Of a stretch of 64,000 nucleotides of DNA, positions 10,046 through 19,182 are shown in pieces. The stretch spans positions 216,612,592-216,676,591 of the forward strand of contig CM046882.1 of assembly GCA_025667525.1 (NCBI GenBank). The letters run 5' to 3'. A program made the translations under genes and the position numbers. Origin of the DNA: Glebionis coronaria (Eukaryota > Streptophyta > Magnoliopsida > Asterales > Asteraceae). Positions within the stretch are counted from its first letter, which is position 1, and the number at the start of each line of letters is the position of its first letter. The notes beneath the pieces are model-generated. The model was not told where the DNA came from, searched no databases, and was given only the letters and a program-made list of their open reading frames with translations.

Positions 10046-13000
10046 TCAACGGAAGTAGCATGAAAAATATCCACCAGGATCAAAGACATAGTTTTCGTCC
10101 ATCAATAAGCAAGAACTTAAGGCGAACAAGGCAAGCCAAAAGAGAAATGGCAAGGTTCCCTTAAGCAGCGATGGAGCTCGGTGGAAGCAAAGTTGAAGTG
10201 GAGCAAGCATATCTTCAAAATTTCCAAAGATATTTCCTTTTATTTCATCAGGTGGATACTGAGATGGCTTAAAGACTTCGATACCGGGATCGAACACCTT
10301 TTCCTTTAGGGGAAAATAGCACTCAGGCTCAGCCGAGCGTGAAGAAGATCCGCAAAGAAGCACAACCTCGTCCTCAGAAGTGGGACAAAGAGGTGTCAAA
10401 TCATACGTGCAACGGATTTCGGTGTCAACCGGTTTCTTCTCCTTGGACAAAATGCTCTTCAAATCCAAAGGAGGATCAAGACGATCATCTTCAAAGTCCA
10501 AAGGAGGTGCATCACTCTCATGAGGGAAGTATGTGTTGAGAAATTCAGAAAAATCTTCCTCAAATGAATAATCGTCCAAAGTAGGATCGAGCGATGGTGG
10601 AGGATCTTCATCATGTGAAGAATCGCTCGAGAGAGTATCGGCCTCATCAAAATCATCATATGTAGGCAGCTCGGGATACTCAGAAGTACAATCAAAATCA
10701 TCCGAATCTGAGCTAGAATCATCATCATAATAAGCATCGAAGACCGGGGGAGAATCAAAATTGGGAGAAGCGTCCAAAGTAGGGTGAGAATCATCCACAT
10801 TATCTTCAAAGAGTGGATTATCAGTGGAAGACTCGAATAGAGGATTGTCATAGACGGTAAAGTCATCGAGCACATTGATCATATTCACTGATTCTCGGCC
10901 TCCAAAGGATTTGTTTGTATGCGTTCCCATTTTGAAATTTTGTGAGGCATTCCCGACTCTTAAGATTAACTCTCCTTCTGCTACATCTACTAAAGCACGT
11001 CCGGATCTCAAAAATGGCCGACCAAGTATTAAAGGAATACGAGGGTCCATTTCATAATCAACTACGACAAAGTCGACCGGGAAAGTAAATGCGCCAACTT
11101 GAAAGAATACGTCTTCAGCTATACCAACGGGGTAAGCGAGAGTGCGATTAGCAAGTTCGAGAGTCATCTTTGTTGGAATGAGATCGGGTAATGAGAGTGT
11201 TTTCCAAACACTCAAAGGCATAAGATTTATACTAGCCCCGAGATCCGCAAGGGCAGTAAATTCTTCAGTTTTGTTGAACACGCAAGGCAACACAAAACGA
11301 CCAGGATCCCCTAGTTTTTCCGGAAGTTCTTTAAGAATAACTGCAGAGCAGTTTTCATTTAAGCGTGTGTTGGTGAGTTCAATCAGCTTCTCCTTTTTGT
11401 TAAGCAAGTCCTTAAATGCTTTGGCAAATTTGGGCATGTGGACAAGTGCTTCAAGAAAACTAATGCTGAATCCCATTTGAGAAATCATACCGATATATTT
11501 CGTTATTTGCGAGTCCTCCTTTGTTAGATCATTGGTCTTGCCTATACGAGAAGGGTATGGGATTCTAGGTTGATAAGGGTTAGGTGAAGGTGTAGGTGGT
11601 GACGGTTGTGATGTTGATGGGTTTGTCCGAGATACATCGTCATGACGAGGCGGAGACGGTAATGGTGCACTATTACTAGGTGTAGGAGGAGTAGGGATAC
11701 ATGGTGGTGGAGGAGGTGTAGATGATGGTGGTGGGGTAGACGGAGTGACAAGGGTAGTTCCACTACGCGTAGTTATAGCACTCACATTAGCTCGCGGATT
11801 GGTGACGGTATTTGAAGGTAGAGAACCCGAAGAAGAAGAAGGTTGAGCTTCAGGCAAGAAACTAGCCAACAGATTCTTCAATTCAGTTGTTTGAGTGATG
11901 AAGGAGGATTGAAGGTTTTCACGAACCTCATTTCTGATGTCATTACCTTGCTTTAAGATATCTCCTTTTAGATTGATAATTTGGCTCTGTAGATTCTTGA
12001 TTTGCTCACCTTGAGTTCTCATGATTGTGTCAACATCGGGGTTAATGGGTGGGTGTTGTTGGGTGGGTAGTTGATAAGGGTTAGAAGCACGAGGTGGGAT
12101 TTGGTTGCTTCTATTGTAGTTGTTGGCGGGGTTTTGGTTTTGAGGAGAAAAACCGGGTGAAAGGTAATTGTTTGAACGGTAGCTCAGCAGATTTCTATCC
12201 CCTTGTTGTCTAGCTTGGTAATTTTCCGGTGAATAATTACCGTAAGCTGCATACACATTTTCCGGATTTCCTTGTGTCGAAGGACAATCGGTGTATGAGT
12301 GAGGACCGCCACATGTTTCACAAGGATTAGCGACCGCTTTAACTTGTTGTTGTTGGTTTGAAGCGAGAAGCGTAATACTTTTGCTCATTTCAGCCATCAT
12401 GCGGGTGAGTTCGGTCATCTCAGGGTTTGCTGAGGTAGAGGAAACATTGACTCTCGTGTTGTTTCTAGAAGAAGCAGAAGAATCCCAGTTCTTATGATGA
12501 GTAGTCATGTTCTCTATTAACTCTCTACACTCCTCGGGTCTCCTTTTCATGAATGTGCCACCGGCGGCTGCATTAATCGTATCACGATCTCGAAAAGTCA
12601 ATCCGTTGTAGAAAGTATCGATCAAGGTGACCGGAAGCATGTTGTGATTTGGACATCGGTCGATCAAGACATTATATCTCTCCCATGCATCAAAAAGAGA
12701 TTCATCGGGATCTTGCATGAAACCGCTGATCTGATTGCGAAGGCTTGTGACCATGGATGGTGGAAAGTAGCGCGAAAGAAAACGTTGAGTCATGTCATCC
12801 CAAGTGTGAATAGAATTTTTCGGGAGACGATCAAACCATTTTTCGGCATGATGCGATAAAGTATGTGGGAAGAGTTGTAGGCGGAGTACATCCATTGTGG
12901 CCCCAGGCAACTTCATGCTTTGGGTGATTGTAATGAACTTGTCGAGGTGTTTGTTGGCATCATCATCAGGCAATCCTCTAAATGGGTTTGTTTGCACTTG

Positions 13001-13246
13001 CTGAATCATGTGGTGCTTCAACGAAAACTCAGGAGCGTGGATTTGCATCGGCGCAATCGGTCCTCCTCGTCCAAACATGGTTGGTTGACAAAGTTCCTCC
13101 ATGGTCCGAAGATCGGGCTGTGGAGGAGCATTGTTGTTATTGTTATTATTGTTGAGGTGCGGTAGTTGATTATTGTTGTTAACACCTGCCATATCTAAAT
13201 CTTCTTGAGGCTCGGGCTCTTGGTAGTTAGAAGATCTAGTACGCAT
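10046..13246 (-). CDS. Element B gag-protease polyprotein (Athila-like)
   Basis: The frame is open from 13303. I start at the ATG at 13246 (MRTRSSNYQEPEP), because the 19 residues before it are a hydrophobic run typical of leader translation. The gag domain has FRGLPDDDANKHLDKF, AEKWFDRLP and FDAWERYNVLIDRCPNH. A zinc knuckle CETCGGPHSYTDC follows near residue 325 of the long frame, then a proline-rich stretch at about 510-570. The retropepsin has ALADLGASINLMP near residue 684 and LILGRPFLRSGRALVDV. The tail after it is very acidic. The protein should assemble particles and cleave itself, but the frame ends with no reverse transcriptase. The ORF is fully open, consistent with a recently active non-autonomous element. 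Confidence 0.9.
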   Translation of the reverse strand: MRTRSSNYQEPEPQEDLDMAGVNNNNQLPHLNNNNNNNNAPPQPDLRTMEELCQPTMFGRGGPIAPMQIHAPEFSLKHHMIQQVQTNPFRGLPDDDANKHLDKFITITQSMKLPGATMDVLRLQLFPHTLSHHAEKWFDRLPKNSIHTWDDMTQRFLSRYFPPSMVTSLRNQISGFMQDPDESLFDAWERYNVLIDRCPNHNMLPVTLIDTFYNGLTFRDRDTINAAAGGTFMKRRPEECRELIENMTTHHKNWDSSASSRNNTRVNVSSTSANPEMTELTRMMAEMSKSITLLASNQQQQVKAVANPCETCGGPHSYTDCPSTQGNPENVYAAYGNYSPENYQARQQGDRNLLSYRSNNYLSPGFSPQNQNPANNYNRSNQIPPRASNPYQLPTQQHPPINPDVDTIMRTQGEQIKNLQSQIINLKGDILKQGNDIRNEVRENLQSSFITQTTELKNLLASFLPEAQPSSSSGSLPSNTVTNPRANVSAITTRSGTTLVTPSTPPPSSTPPPPPCIPTPPTPSNSAPLPSPPRHDDVSRTNPSTSQPSPPTPSPNPYQPRIPYPSRIGKTNDLTKEDSQITKYIGMISQMGFSISFLEALVHMPKFAKAFKDLLNKKEKLIELTNTRLNENCSAVILKELPEKLGDPGRFVLPCVFNKTEEFTALADLGASINLMPLSVWKTLSLPDLIPTKMTLELANRTLAYPVGIAEDVFFQVGAFTFPVDFVVVDYEMDPRIPLILGRPFLRSGRALVDVAEGELILRVGNASQNFKMGTHTNKSFGGRESVNMINVLDDFTVYDNPLFESSTDNPLFEDNVDDSHPTLDASPNFDSPPVFDAYYDDDSSSDSDDFDCTSEYPELPTYDDFDEADTLSSDSSHDEDPPPSLDPTLDDYSFEEDFSEFLNTYFPHESDAPPLDFEDDRLDPPLDLKSILSKEKKPVDTEIRCTYDLTPLCPTSEDEVVLLCGSSSRSAEPECYFPLKEKVFDPGIEVFKPSQYPPDEIKGNIFGNFEDMLAPLQLCFHRAPSLLKGTLPFLFWLALFALSSCLLMDENYVFDPGGYFSCYFR

Positions 13247-13476
13247 ACACCTGAAAATGCAAAAGAAAAAGAAACCAAACACAAAGACAATATATATACA
13301 CAAGAAAGATAAAATCTTTTTGGATTTTTGAAATTTTTAATTTTTATGGTTTTTTATGAATTTTATAATTTTTATGATTTTTTGAATTTTTTATGCAAGA
13401 AAATTAACGTTCACAAGTGAACGGATCCCAAAAAGCAACGTGTCTAGCACAGAAAACTGTTGATCTTAACGTAAAG

Positions 13477-13493
13477 AGCCGGCAGCGGCGCCA
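13477..13493 (-). other. Element B primer binding site
   Basis: Two bases inside the 5' LTR. Minus strand reads TGGCGCCGCTGCCGGCT, close to the complement of the tRNA-Asp 3' end used by Athila and Tat elements, with mismatches. Confidence 0.75.
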
Positions 13494-14122
13494 TTTGATA
13501 ACTTGGTTTTACTAGGTTCGATTTTTGTTCTCGGTATCTTAACGAATTGATCTTAGCTCTCTATGTGTGACTTAGTTGATCCTTAGTGAAAAAGAATATT
13601 TTTGGTTGATTTTAAATTAAATGCAAAGACTTAAAAGTAAAAGTGCTCTTAAAGTAAATCTAAGTCTAATTAAAATAAAGTGCGAGTATTTAAAAACGTG
13701 ACTAAAATTAAAAGGCACTAAAGTAAAATGACGTAAACTTAAATCTATCTAAGGCAAACTTAAAGTGCGACTAAAACTAAGGCAAATAATCTAAAAGTGC
13801 AATTAAATAAAAGGCAAGTAAAATAAAGTTTGAAGATAAAAATTAAAGATAAAAGCTAATAAGAACCTGAATACAGCTCATTCGGAATAAACCTTCGTTT
13901 AGAATAATCACTCGACCTAAATGTCACCTTTGGTTGAAATGATTCTTCTTCACTTGGAATATTACCAAAGTCCTTGATCCGGAACAAACTTGTCTGAATA
14001 TGTCACTTATCCAAAACAATCTTTCATTCGGAACTTGCTGATTCGGAATATTGTAGAACTTGCCTTAATTCGGAAGATTTGGTCACCCCTTGATTCGGAA
14101 CTTTCCGGATGAAGCACCTTTA

Positions 14123-14420
14123 TTCGGAACTTTTGAAGTTCCGAATGAGGGCCCTTGGTTCAAAACTTTTGGAGTTGGTTCGGAAGTTACTGATTCGGAA
14201 GGTTCCGAATGAAGTCTTGGTTCGGAAGTTTTAGACTTCCGAATGAACAAGTTTGGTTCGGAACTGTTGAAGTTCCGAATGAGGCTCCTTTATTCGGAAC
14301 TTTTGAAGTTCCGAATGAGTTTCCTTGATTCGGAACTTTTTGAGTTCCGAATAAACAACCTTGGTTCGGAAGTTTCAGACTTCCGAATGAAGCCTTGATT
14401 CGGAAGTTTTGACTTCCGAA
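14123..14420. repeat. Tandem hairpin array in B 5' LTR
   Basis: Same eight hairpins as 6737-7034. Here they lie about 480-780 bases downstream of the TATA box in transcription direction, so they should be part of the RNA leader. Confidence 0.9.
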
Positions 14421-14897
14421 TGAAACCTCAATCCTTCCCTTGGTTCGGAACTTTATCTGGAAACACAGAAACCAAGCAAAATTCTTCCGAAGAACAAGGA
14501 AGATGAGTAGCGGATAATAACAATGAAAAGTAACCAAAATCAACACACGTATGAATATAAACAGTAACGATTCAATGAATAAGCATCAACAAACAATCAA
14601 AAACATGAAATTAAACAACTTTAACCATAATAATCAAAAACACTTTTGGATCAAAATAAAAGCATGAACATGAACATAAACACCACAAATCAAAGAATAA
14701 GAAAGGTAGATAAGAGATTGACAAGATAAAGTAAAGATTAACAATAATTAAAAGGAAACTTACTTGAAATTAAATGAATTTAAGGTGCAAGACAAGGTAA
14801 TTAAATTGACAATTAATGTAAATGACAAGTATTTAAAATGGTGGAAGAGCTAATTGTCACACTTAGCCAACCAGAGTGAAAAATAAACATCTAATGA

Positions 14898-14907
14898 CTA
14901 TTTATAG
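14898..14907 (-). promoter_or_regulatory. Element B 5' LTR TATA box
   Basis: CTATAAATAG on the minus strand, preceded by a GC-poor region and followed by a CT-rich stretch. The same box exists at 7512-7521 in the 3' LTR. Confidence 0.65.
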
Positions 14908-15407
14908 GGGAGGATTAGGAAGCTTCCTCCCCTCTTTCCTTTCCTCTTAATTGCAAGCTTAAGTCCCTTCTTTTATTAATCTTCATTAATTGCGTCATTA
15001 GTCCTTTTCTTCTATTCTTCTTTAAACTTGGGCTTAAGGGGCTTTTGGCTTCGGGATTTCTTCGAACTCGTCTTTAAATTCTTCAATAAAATAGACTTGA
15101 ATTCCTCGGCTTTTGATAAACTTCCGTCTTTTGACTTTTTCTTCGATAAATCTTCAGAATTGGTCGTGGACTTCCGTTCTTTATGCACTCTTGACTTCTT
15201 GACTTCGTCTTTTATCCTTTTCTTCAATAAAAGTCCATAAATGCCCGTGAATGTCCGTGTTTTATCCATTTTTCACCTTTTCATCCTAAATCACAACAAA
15301 AACACAAACCACGCATAATTCCGACATAAAAGACATAAAATACACGTTTTGGTCCGGTTATTATTGTAGTTAAGTGGTAGAAAAGATGGGTGTTTACACA
15401 CCTATCA

Positions 15408-16864
15408 ACCTCTTTGTTAAGTCTTTCAGTATTTAACCTACAACCTTTGCTACAAAAAGCGTCATCATATACCTCATTACCAGATGAAGAGGAGGAGTGT
15501 GCCATGAGAGCATATTCAACATGATCTTCTTCTTCAATATCAGCAACCAAAGCTTTATCCTCTTCAACATTCTTAGCCAGATAGCTCCAATCCCATCCCA
15601 TACCATCAATTCCTTGAACTACAACCATGGCTTTGGAATCCTGAGCTTTAACAATCTGACTTGAGGGTTTACCAGCATCAGATCTTCTAGGAGATCTGCA
15701 TTCCCTCATGAAGTGCCTCGTATGATGACAATTGTAGCATTCAACTTTGGATTTATCAAATCCAGCTGTGTCTTTTGCATTGAAGGTCATCTTCTTTTTA
15801 AACCTTCTGTTCCACCTATTTGCTCTTATACTGGCAAGAGCCATGTTCCATTTGATGTCCATCTCTTCCAAATGCTCATCACTTATCTGCTCAAGGTCCT
15901 CATATGTAATCACTGAAGCATTGGGCAAAGAAGCAATGTAAGCACAAACAGTATCCAAATCTAAACCAGCAGGTTTAACTCTTGGGGAGTCATTCTTGTA
16001 TGTGTCAGCGTCTGAAAAGGAGACGTTGACAGGACTTGTTCCATCGTTGACATATGATGATCCAGTAACTGGATGCATGTAAGAGTCTTTCTGATTGAAT
16101 TGACCTTCACTATGAGAGAAGAAGGCCATGTTGCTGTTGGTAGATTTGCTTCCATGTTCTAAAAGAGTTTCATCTTCCAACAGCCTTAGTTTGTTGTAGA
16201 TGTCATCAAACGAGGAGCTCTTGTAAGTATTGTTGGCAAGAATAGATCTTGCCTCAATCTTCCATGCCTCACCAAGACTTTTAAGAAAGGTAGCATTGAT
16301 GTCAACATCACCAACTTGTGTCCCCATGAAGGACAACTTGCTTGTAATGTCAAGCAATCTGCTTCTCACACTACTCAGTTTCTCATTGGGTTGAGATTTG
16401 AAGACAGCATAATCATGCAGAAGTTGCTTTTTCTTTTCTTCCTTAGTGTCTGCATTGCCATCATATGCAACTTCAAGAGCTTCCCAAAGATCCTTAGCAG
16501 ATTCATAGCCTCTATATTTATGCTGGTTTTCTTGTCCCAAAGAGACTTTCAGAATATTTAGGGCTTTCATGTCAACCCTTTTCTTTGCAATGTCATCAGC
16601 AGCCACAACTCTACCATATCCAGGTTTTTCTCTCTTATCCTCTTGAGAACATCCAGCAACAGCTGATCTTTGAGCAATGACATCAAGAATCTTTTGAGCC
16701 TTATTGAATGTGTTTCCATATTTAATAATCTCCCAGAGTGTGTAGTCATAGATCCCCAGATATTGTTCAAAGTTGAACTTCCACAAGTCAAAGTTGGTTG
16801 CATCAATCATGGGAATCTTGATGGTTGGTAAGACTGAGGAAGAGGAGGCTATTGCTTCAGACAT
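15408..16864 (-). pseudogene. Element A gag, N-terminal part, cut by B
   Basis: ATG at 16864 (MSEAIASSSSVLP). The Copia gag block IDATNFDLWKFNFEQYLG is near residues 20-40, with the UBN2-type gag core through about residue 230. The first zinc knuckle CYNCHHTRHFMREC is near residue 370, a C-x2-C-x4-H-x4-C pattern where the usual Gly before His is Arg. An acidic region follows, then the frame runs into B at 15407, after which reading is meaningless. Distance from the primer site to the ATG is about 85 bases, normal for a Copia leader. Confidence 0.88.
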
Positions 16865-16949
16865 GATGTTGTTAGGGTTTTTGAGAAAATTAGGGTTTTG
16901 GTGATTTTTAGGGTTCTGGTGTTCTTTAAGATCAAAAGTTCCTCAACAA

Positions 16950-16961
16950 GCTCTTATACCA
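16950..16961 (-). other. Element A primer binding site
   Basis: Minus strand TGGTATAAGAGC, one base off the initiator-Met tRNA complement TGGTATCAGAGC used by most Copia elements. It lies two bases from the LTR. Confidence 0.85.
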
Positions 16962-17199
16962 CTTGTTGATCCCAAACTTAGATCGATTAGCTTTGTGTAT
17001 ACTAGATTAGATCAATTAATACACGTAGAGAAACCTTTGTATATGCTTATGAATCTAAGTGTTATGCGGAATTTAACACTTAAACAAGAACACACAATGA
17101 TATAAACAAACTTTCACTTTGATTATCAATATCAAACTTGCTTACAATGAAAGTTGTTTACGAATGAAAACTTATATGAAACATTAACCTCAAGGTCTT

Positions 17200-17208
17200 C
17201 TTTTATAG
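17200..17208 (-). promoter_or_regulatory. Element A LTR TATA box
   Basis: CTATAAAAG on the minus strand, about 270 bases from the outer LTR end, a normal U3 position. Confidence 0.65.
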
Positions 17209-17360
17209 ACATAAGAAGCCTTGTACAATAATCTACGTATCAGCTATTCTAGGTAAAGATAAATATAGAAAATACATTGTCGTTCCTATCCTTACTATAA
17301 CTATTCTAGAATACAATAAACGCGTAGAGTATATCTTCCTATCAGTGCTTGTCTTCAATG

Positions 17361-17448
17361 TGTCAACGCTTGACTTCATCTTGTCAACGCTTGAGCTGTC
17401 AGCGCTTGTTTTGTTCTTGTCAACGCTTGATTTACTCTTGTCAGCGCT
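17361..17448. repeat. Dispersed element-A motif cluster in LTR U3
   Basis: Five copies of TGTCARCGCT start at 17361, 17382, 17397, 17418 and 17439, spaced 21, 15, 21 and 21 bases. All spacings are multiples of three, and on the minus strand they lie in an open frame as SADK/SVDK words. Confidence 0.85.
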
Positions 17449-17479
17449 CAAGTGATCTGGCCTTAATTTATTCCCAACA

Positions 17480-18455
17480 CTCGCTCTAGGAAGAAGTTCT
17501 TGATGTACCCTAGGTTCTTACAGCAGGTTCTTATGTGCCTACCTAGAAATAGGGAGGAATATGAGACCCCAAAGCTTAGTTCAAAGGTGTATTCAAATAT
17601 GGAACTTGGTTTTAAGGGTGTTTGGAGGCCTCTTTCTGATGCTATACTAGGCCATGCCCAAGGGGATCCTAATGTGATTCCTCTGGCTGATGAAGCCGAG
17701 GAGGATGATCCTATGGAGGAGGAGCATCATGCTACTTGTGTGCCTCATATGGAGGTGGAGGAGCCAACTAATGAAGTGGTGGTAGAAATGTCATCCACTT
17801 CAAAGGCTTCCCCCTCTTTTCTGCCACATAAGTCCCCATTTGTTGATACTCCACCTTCTAGTCCAGATCCGCATTCAGCTGAGAAGCCATCTAGCTCTCA
17901 TGCTCATGAAGATGACCCATTTGTTGCTTCTGGTCCCAATGATGCTTCTCCCAGGCCAAGTCCTCTTGGTAGGGAAGCGGAGGAACCTGTTACACTAACT
18001 TCTTTGCTAGCTCTTATGCACATGTATTACACAAGGGTTGTTTCTTTGGAAAATGACCTTAATCAGCATCGTAAGCTCACCCGGGACTTTTTCCTTACAT
18101 TGGCGAACAGGATTAAAGCATTAAAGTCACAACAGAGGCGCCAAAAGAAGAAACTTGTGCTTTCTGATTCTGATGAGGATATTGAGGAGGATGGGTTGAA
18201 TTTGTTAGCTAGGGCTGCTTTTGCTGATAAGATGAATGATGATTTACCTGCTCCTCTTAGTCCTTCATCAATTCCTAAGTCTGTTGATCCCAAGCCAATG
18301 GATGCTTCTATTGGTCCTTCTGCTGGTCCATCTCCTGGTCCGTCTCATGATCCCAAGGGCAAAGCCCCTATGACAGATGCACCTTCTCCTCCAAGGAAGC
18401 GTACTCGTAGACAAATTGAGGAAGAAAGGTTGGGGAAGAGGCTGCACAGCGCTAC
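17480..18455 (+). pseudogene. Element C third ORF (post-pol, env-like position), first segment
   Basis: The frame enters at the A junction with SRKKFLMYPRFLQQ, matching the equivalent segment of E. A segment rich in acidic residues, Pro and Ser follows, then a short coiled-coil-like part (SLENDLNQHRKLTR) and a basic patch RQKKK. Proteins of this type follow pol in SIRE-like elements of Asteraceae as I remember them. Their function is not known, and calling it env-like refers only to position. No signal peptide or transmembrane segment is visible. The frame is lost around 18445, where the sequence moves to the +2 frame. Confidence 0.75.
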
Positions 18456-19182
18456 AAGAGGAGATTGATCAACAAGCTAGGGCTGAGGATGAAGCCCTTC
18501 AACAGCAGAGGCGTGAGCAGTTGAGGCAGGATGCCATGCATTGGGATGATAATGATTGGATGAGAGTGCTTATTATTCTTACTCTTGATTACTCATTGTT
18601 TACAGATATTTTGGGAGCTGATGTCAATCAACATAATTGTATTCCACCGGCAATGGCTTTGATGAGAAAACAACAGTTGTCTCTTGCTGCTCAGCTTCGT
18701 GAACAGCGTCGTAACAGACCTATGTCGAGAACAAAGGAGAGGAAGTTAATGCAACAATATGTTAAGAATCAGTCGGCTGCCTACTTTCATGCTGGATGGA
18801 CTTGGGAATGGGTTAGGTGGCTGAACTTTGATGAGCTTAAAGATCTGTATACGAAAATGATCAAGCGTCAAAACACTATGGTCCCTGAACGCTTTATTTA
18901 TCACCCTCCTCCAAGTGTTGTTCACACTTCTCAGCCTGCTGCTCATACTTCTTCGTCTGGTGTTCCCAAGGATACTTCTGGTGTTTCATCTGTTGATGCT
19001 ACTTCTACTGCTGTTCCTACTACCACACATTCGGTTGTTCATCCTACTCACTCTCGGGTTCATACCACCACCACCAATGAAGCTACTACTATTCATGCTG
19101 CTAATCCCACCCCTACTACTCCTATTGTGGAGCCAACATCATCTCCGGTGACTGAACCACTACCTACCGCATCCACTGGTGC
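18442..19182 (+). pseudogene. Element C third ORF, second segment after a frameshift
   Basis: This continues the same protein in another frame with TALQEEIDQQARAEDEALQQ, a helical Gln/Glu-rich region. RTKERKLMQQYVKNQSA and WLNFDELKDLYTKMIKRQ follow, then a Thr/Ser/Pro-rich tail interrupted by D at 19183. The E copy lacks most of this helical segment. Removing D and one TSD copy (12,563 bases) joins this frame correctly to the one at 31746. Confidence 0.78.

Larger units (their letters stand above)
6110..15407 (-). mobile_element. Element B: complete Athila-like LTR element encoding only gag and protease (non-autonomous, TR-GAG type)
   Basis: Two LTRs of exactly 1,912 bases (6110-8021 and 13496-15407) start with TGATA and end with TATCA. 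They are flanked by the 5-base TSD ACCTC (6105-6109 and 15408-15412). The primer site next to the right LTR shows that the element runs on the minus strand. The only long ORF (13246-10046) is gag plus aspartic protease. No reverse transcriptase, RNase H or integrase motif occurs in the 7.4 kb from the left LTR start to the right LTR start. I saw only about four differences between the LTRs, so insertion is very recent and must have been served by enzymes in trans. Confidence 0.93.
13496..15407 (-). repeat. Element B 5' LTR
   Basis: 1,912 bases. Differences from the 3' LTR that I noticed are near 13905, 14389, 14786 and 15316 only. It carries the active-side promoter and the second copy of the hairpin array. 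Confidence 0.95.
1..17479 (-). mobile_element. Element A: SIRE-type Ty1/Copia retrotransposon, left end outside window, interrupted by element B
   Basis: Reading right to left on the minus strand, the order is 5' LTR (16964-17479), initiator-Met-type primer site (16950-16961), gag (16864-15408, continuing 6109-4731), then integrase, reverse transcriptase and RNase H (4718-1110). This gag-integrase-RT order is that of Ty1/Copia, and the long coiled-coil gag with zinc knuckles fits the SIRE/Maximus lineage. The 3' LTR was not found in bases 1-1109, so it lies left of the window. The right LTR end abuts CTCGC (17480-17484), which interrupts the third ORF of element C. Pol has at least three in-frame stops, so this copy is dead. 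The 6110-15407 block is a later insertion. Confidence 0.85.
16964..17479 (-). repeat. Element A 5' LTR
   Basis: 516 bases beginning TGTTGATCCC and ending TTCCCAACA, an imperfect inverted terminal repeat. The inner side abuts the primer site and the outer side abuts CTCGC, which interrupts the C reading frame. Confidence 0.85.
17480..19182 (+). mobile_element. Element C fragment: SIRE-type Copia 3' region, between insertions A and D
   Basis: The sequence is homologous at protein level to the minus-strand third ORF of E (45302-33895). It lies between the A LTR (ends 17479) and the D LTR (starts 19183). Its upstream gag-pol must lie left of A, outside the window. The continuation is 31741-32449. 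Confidence 0.8.
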
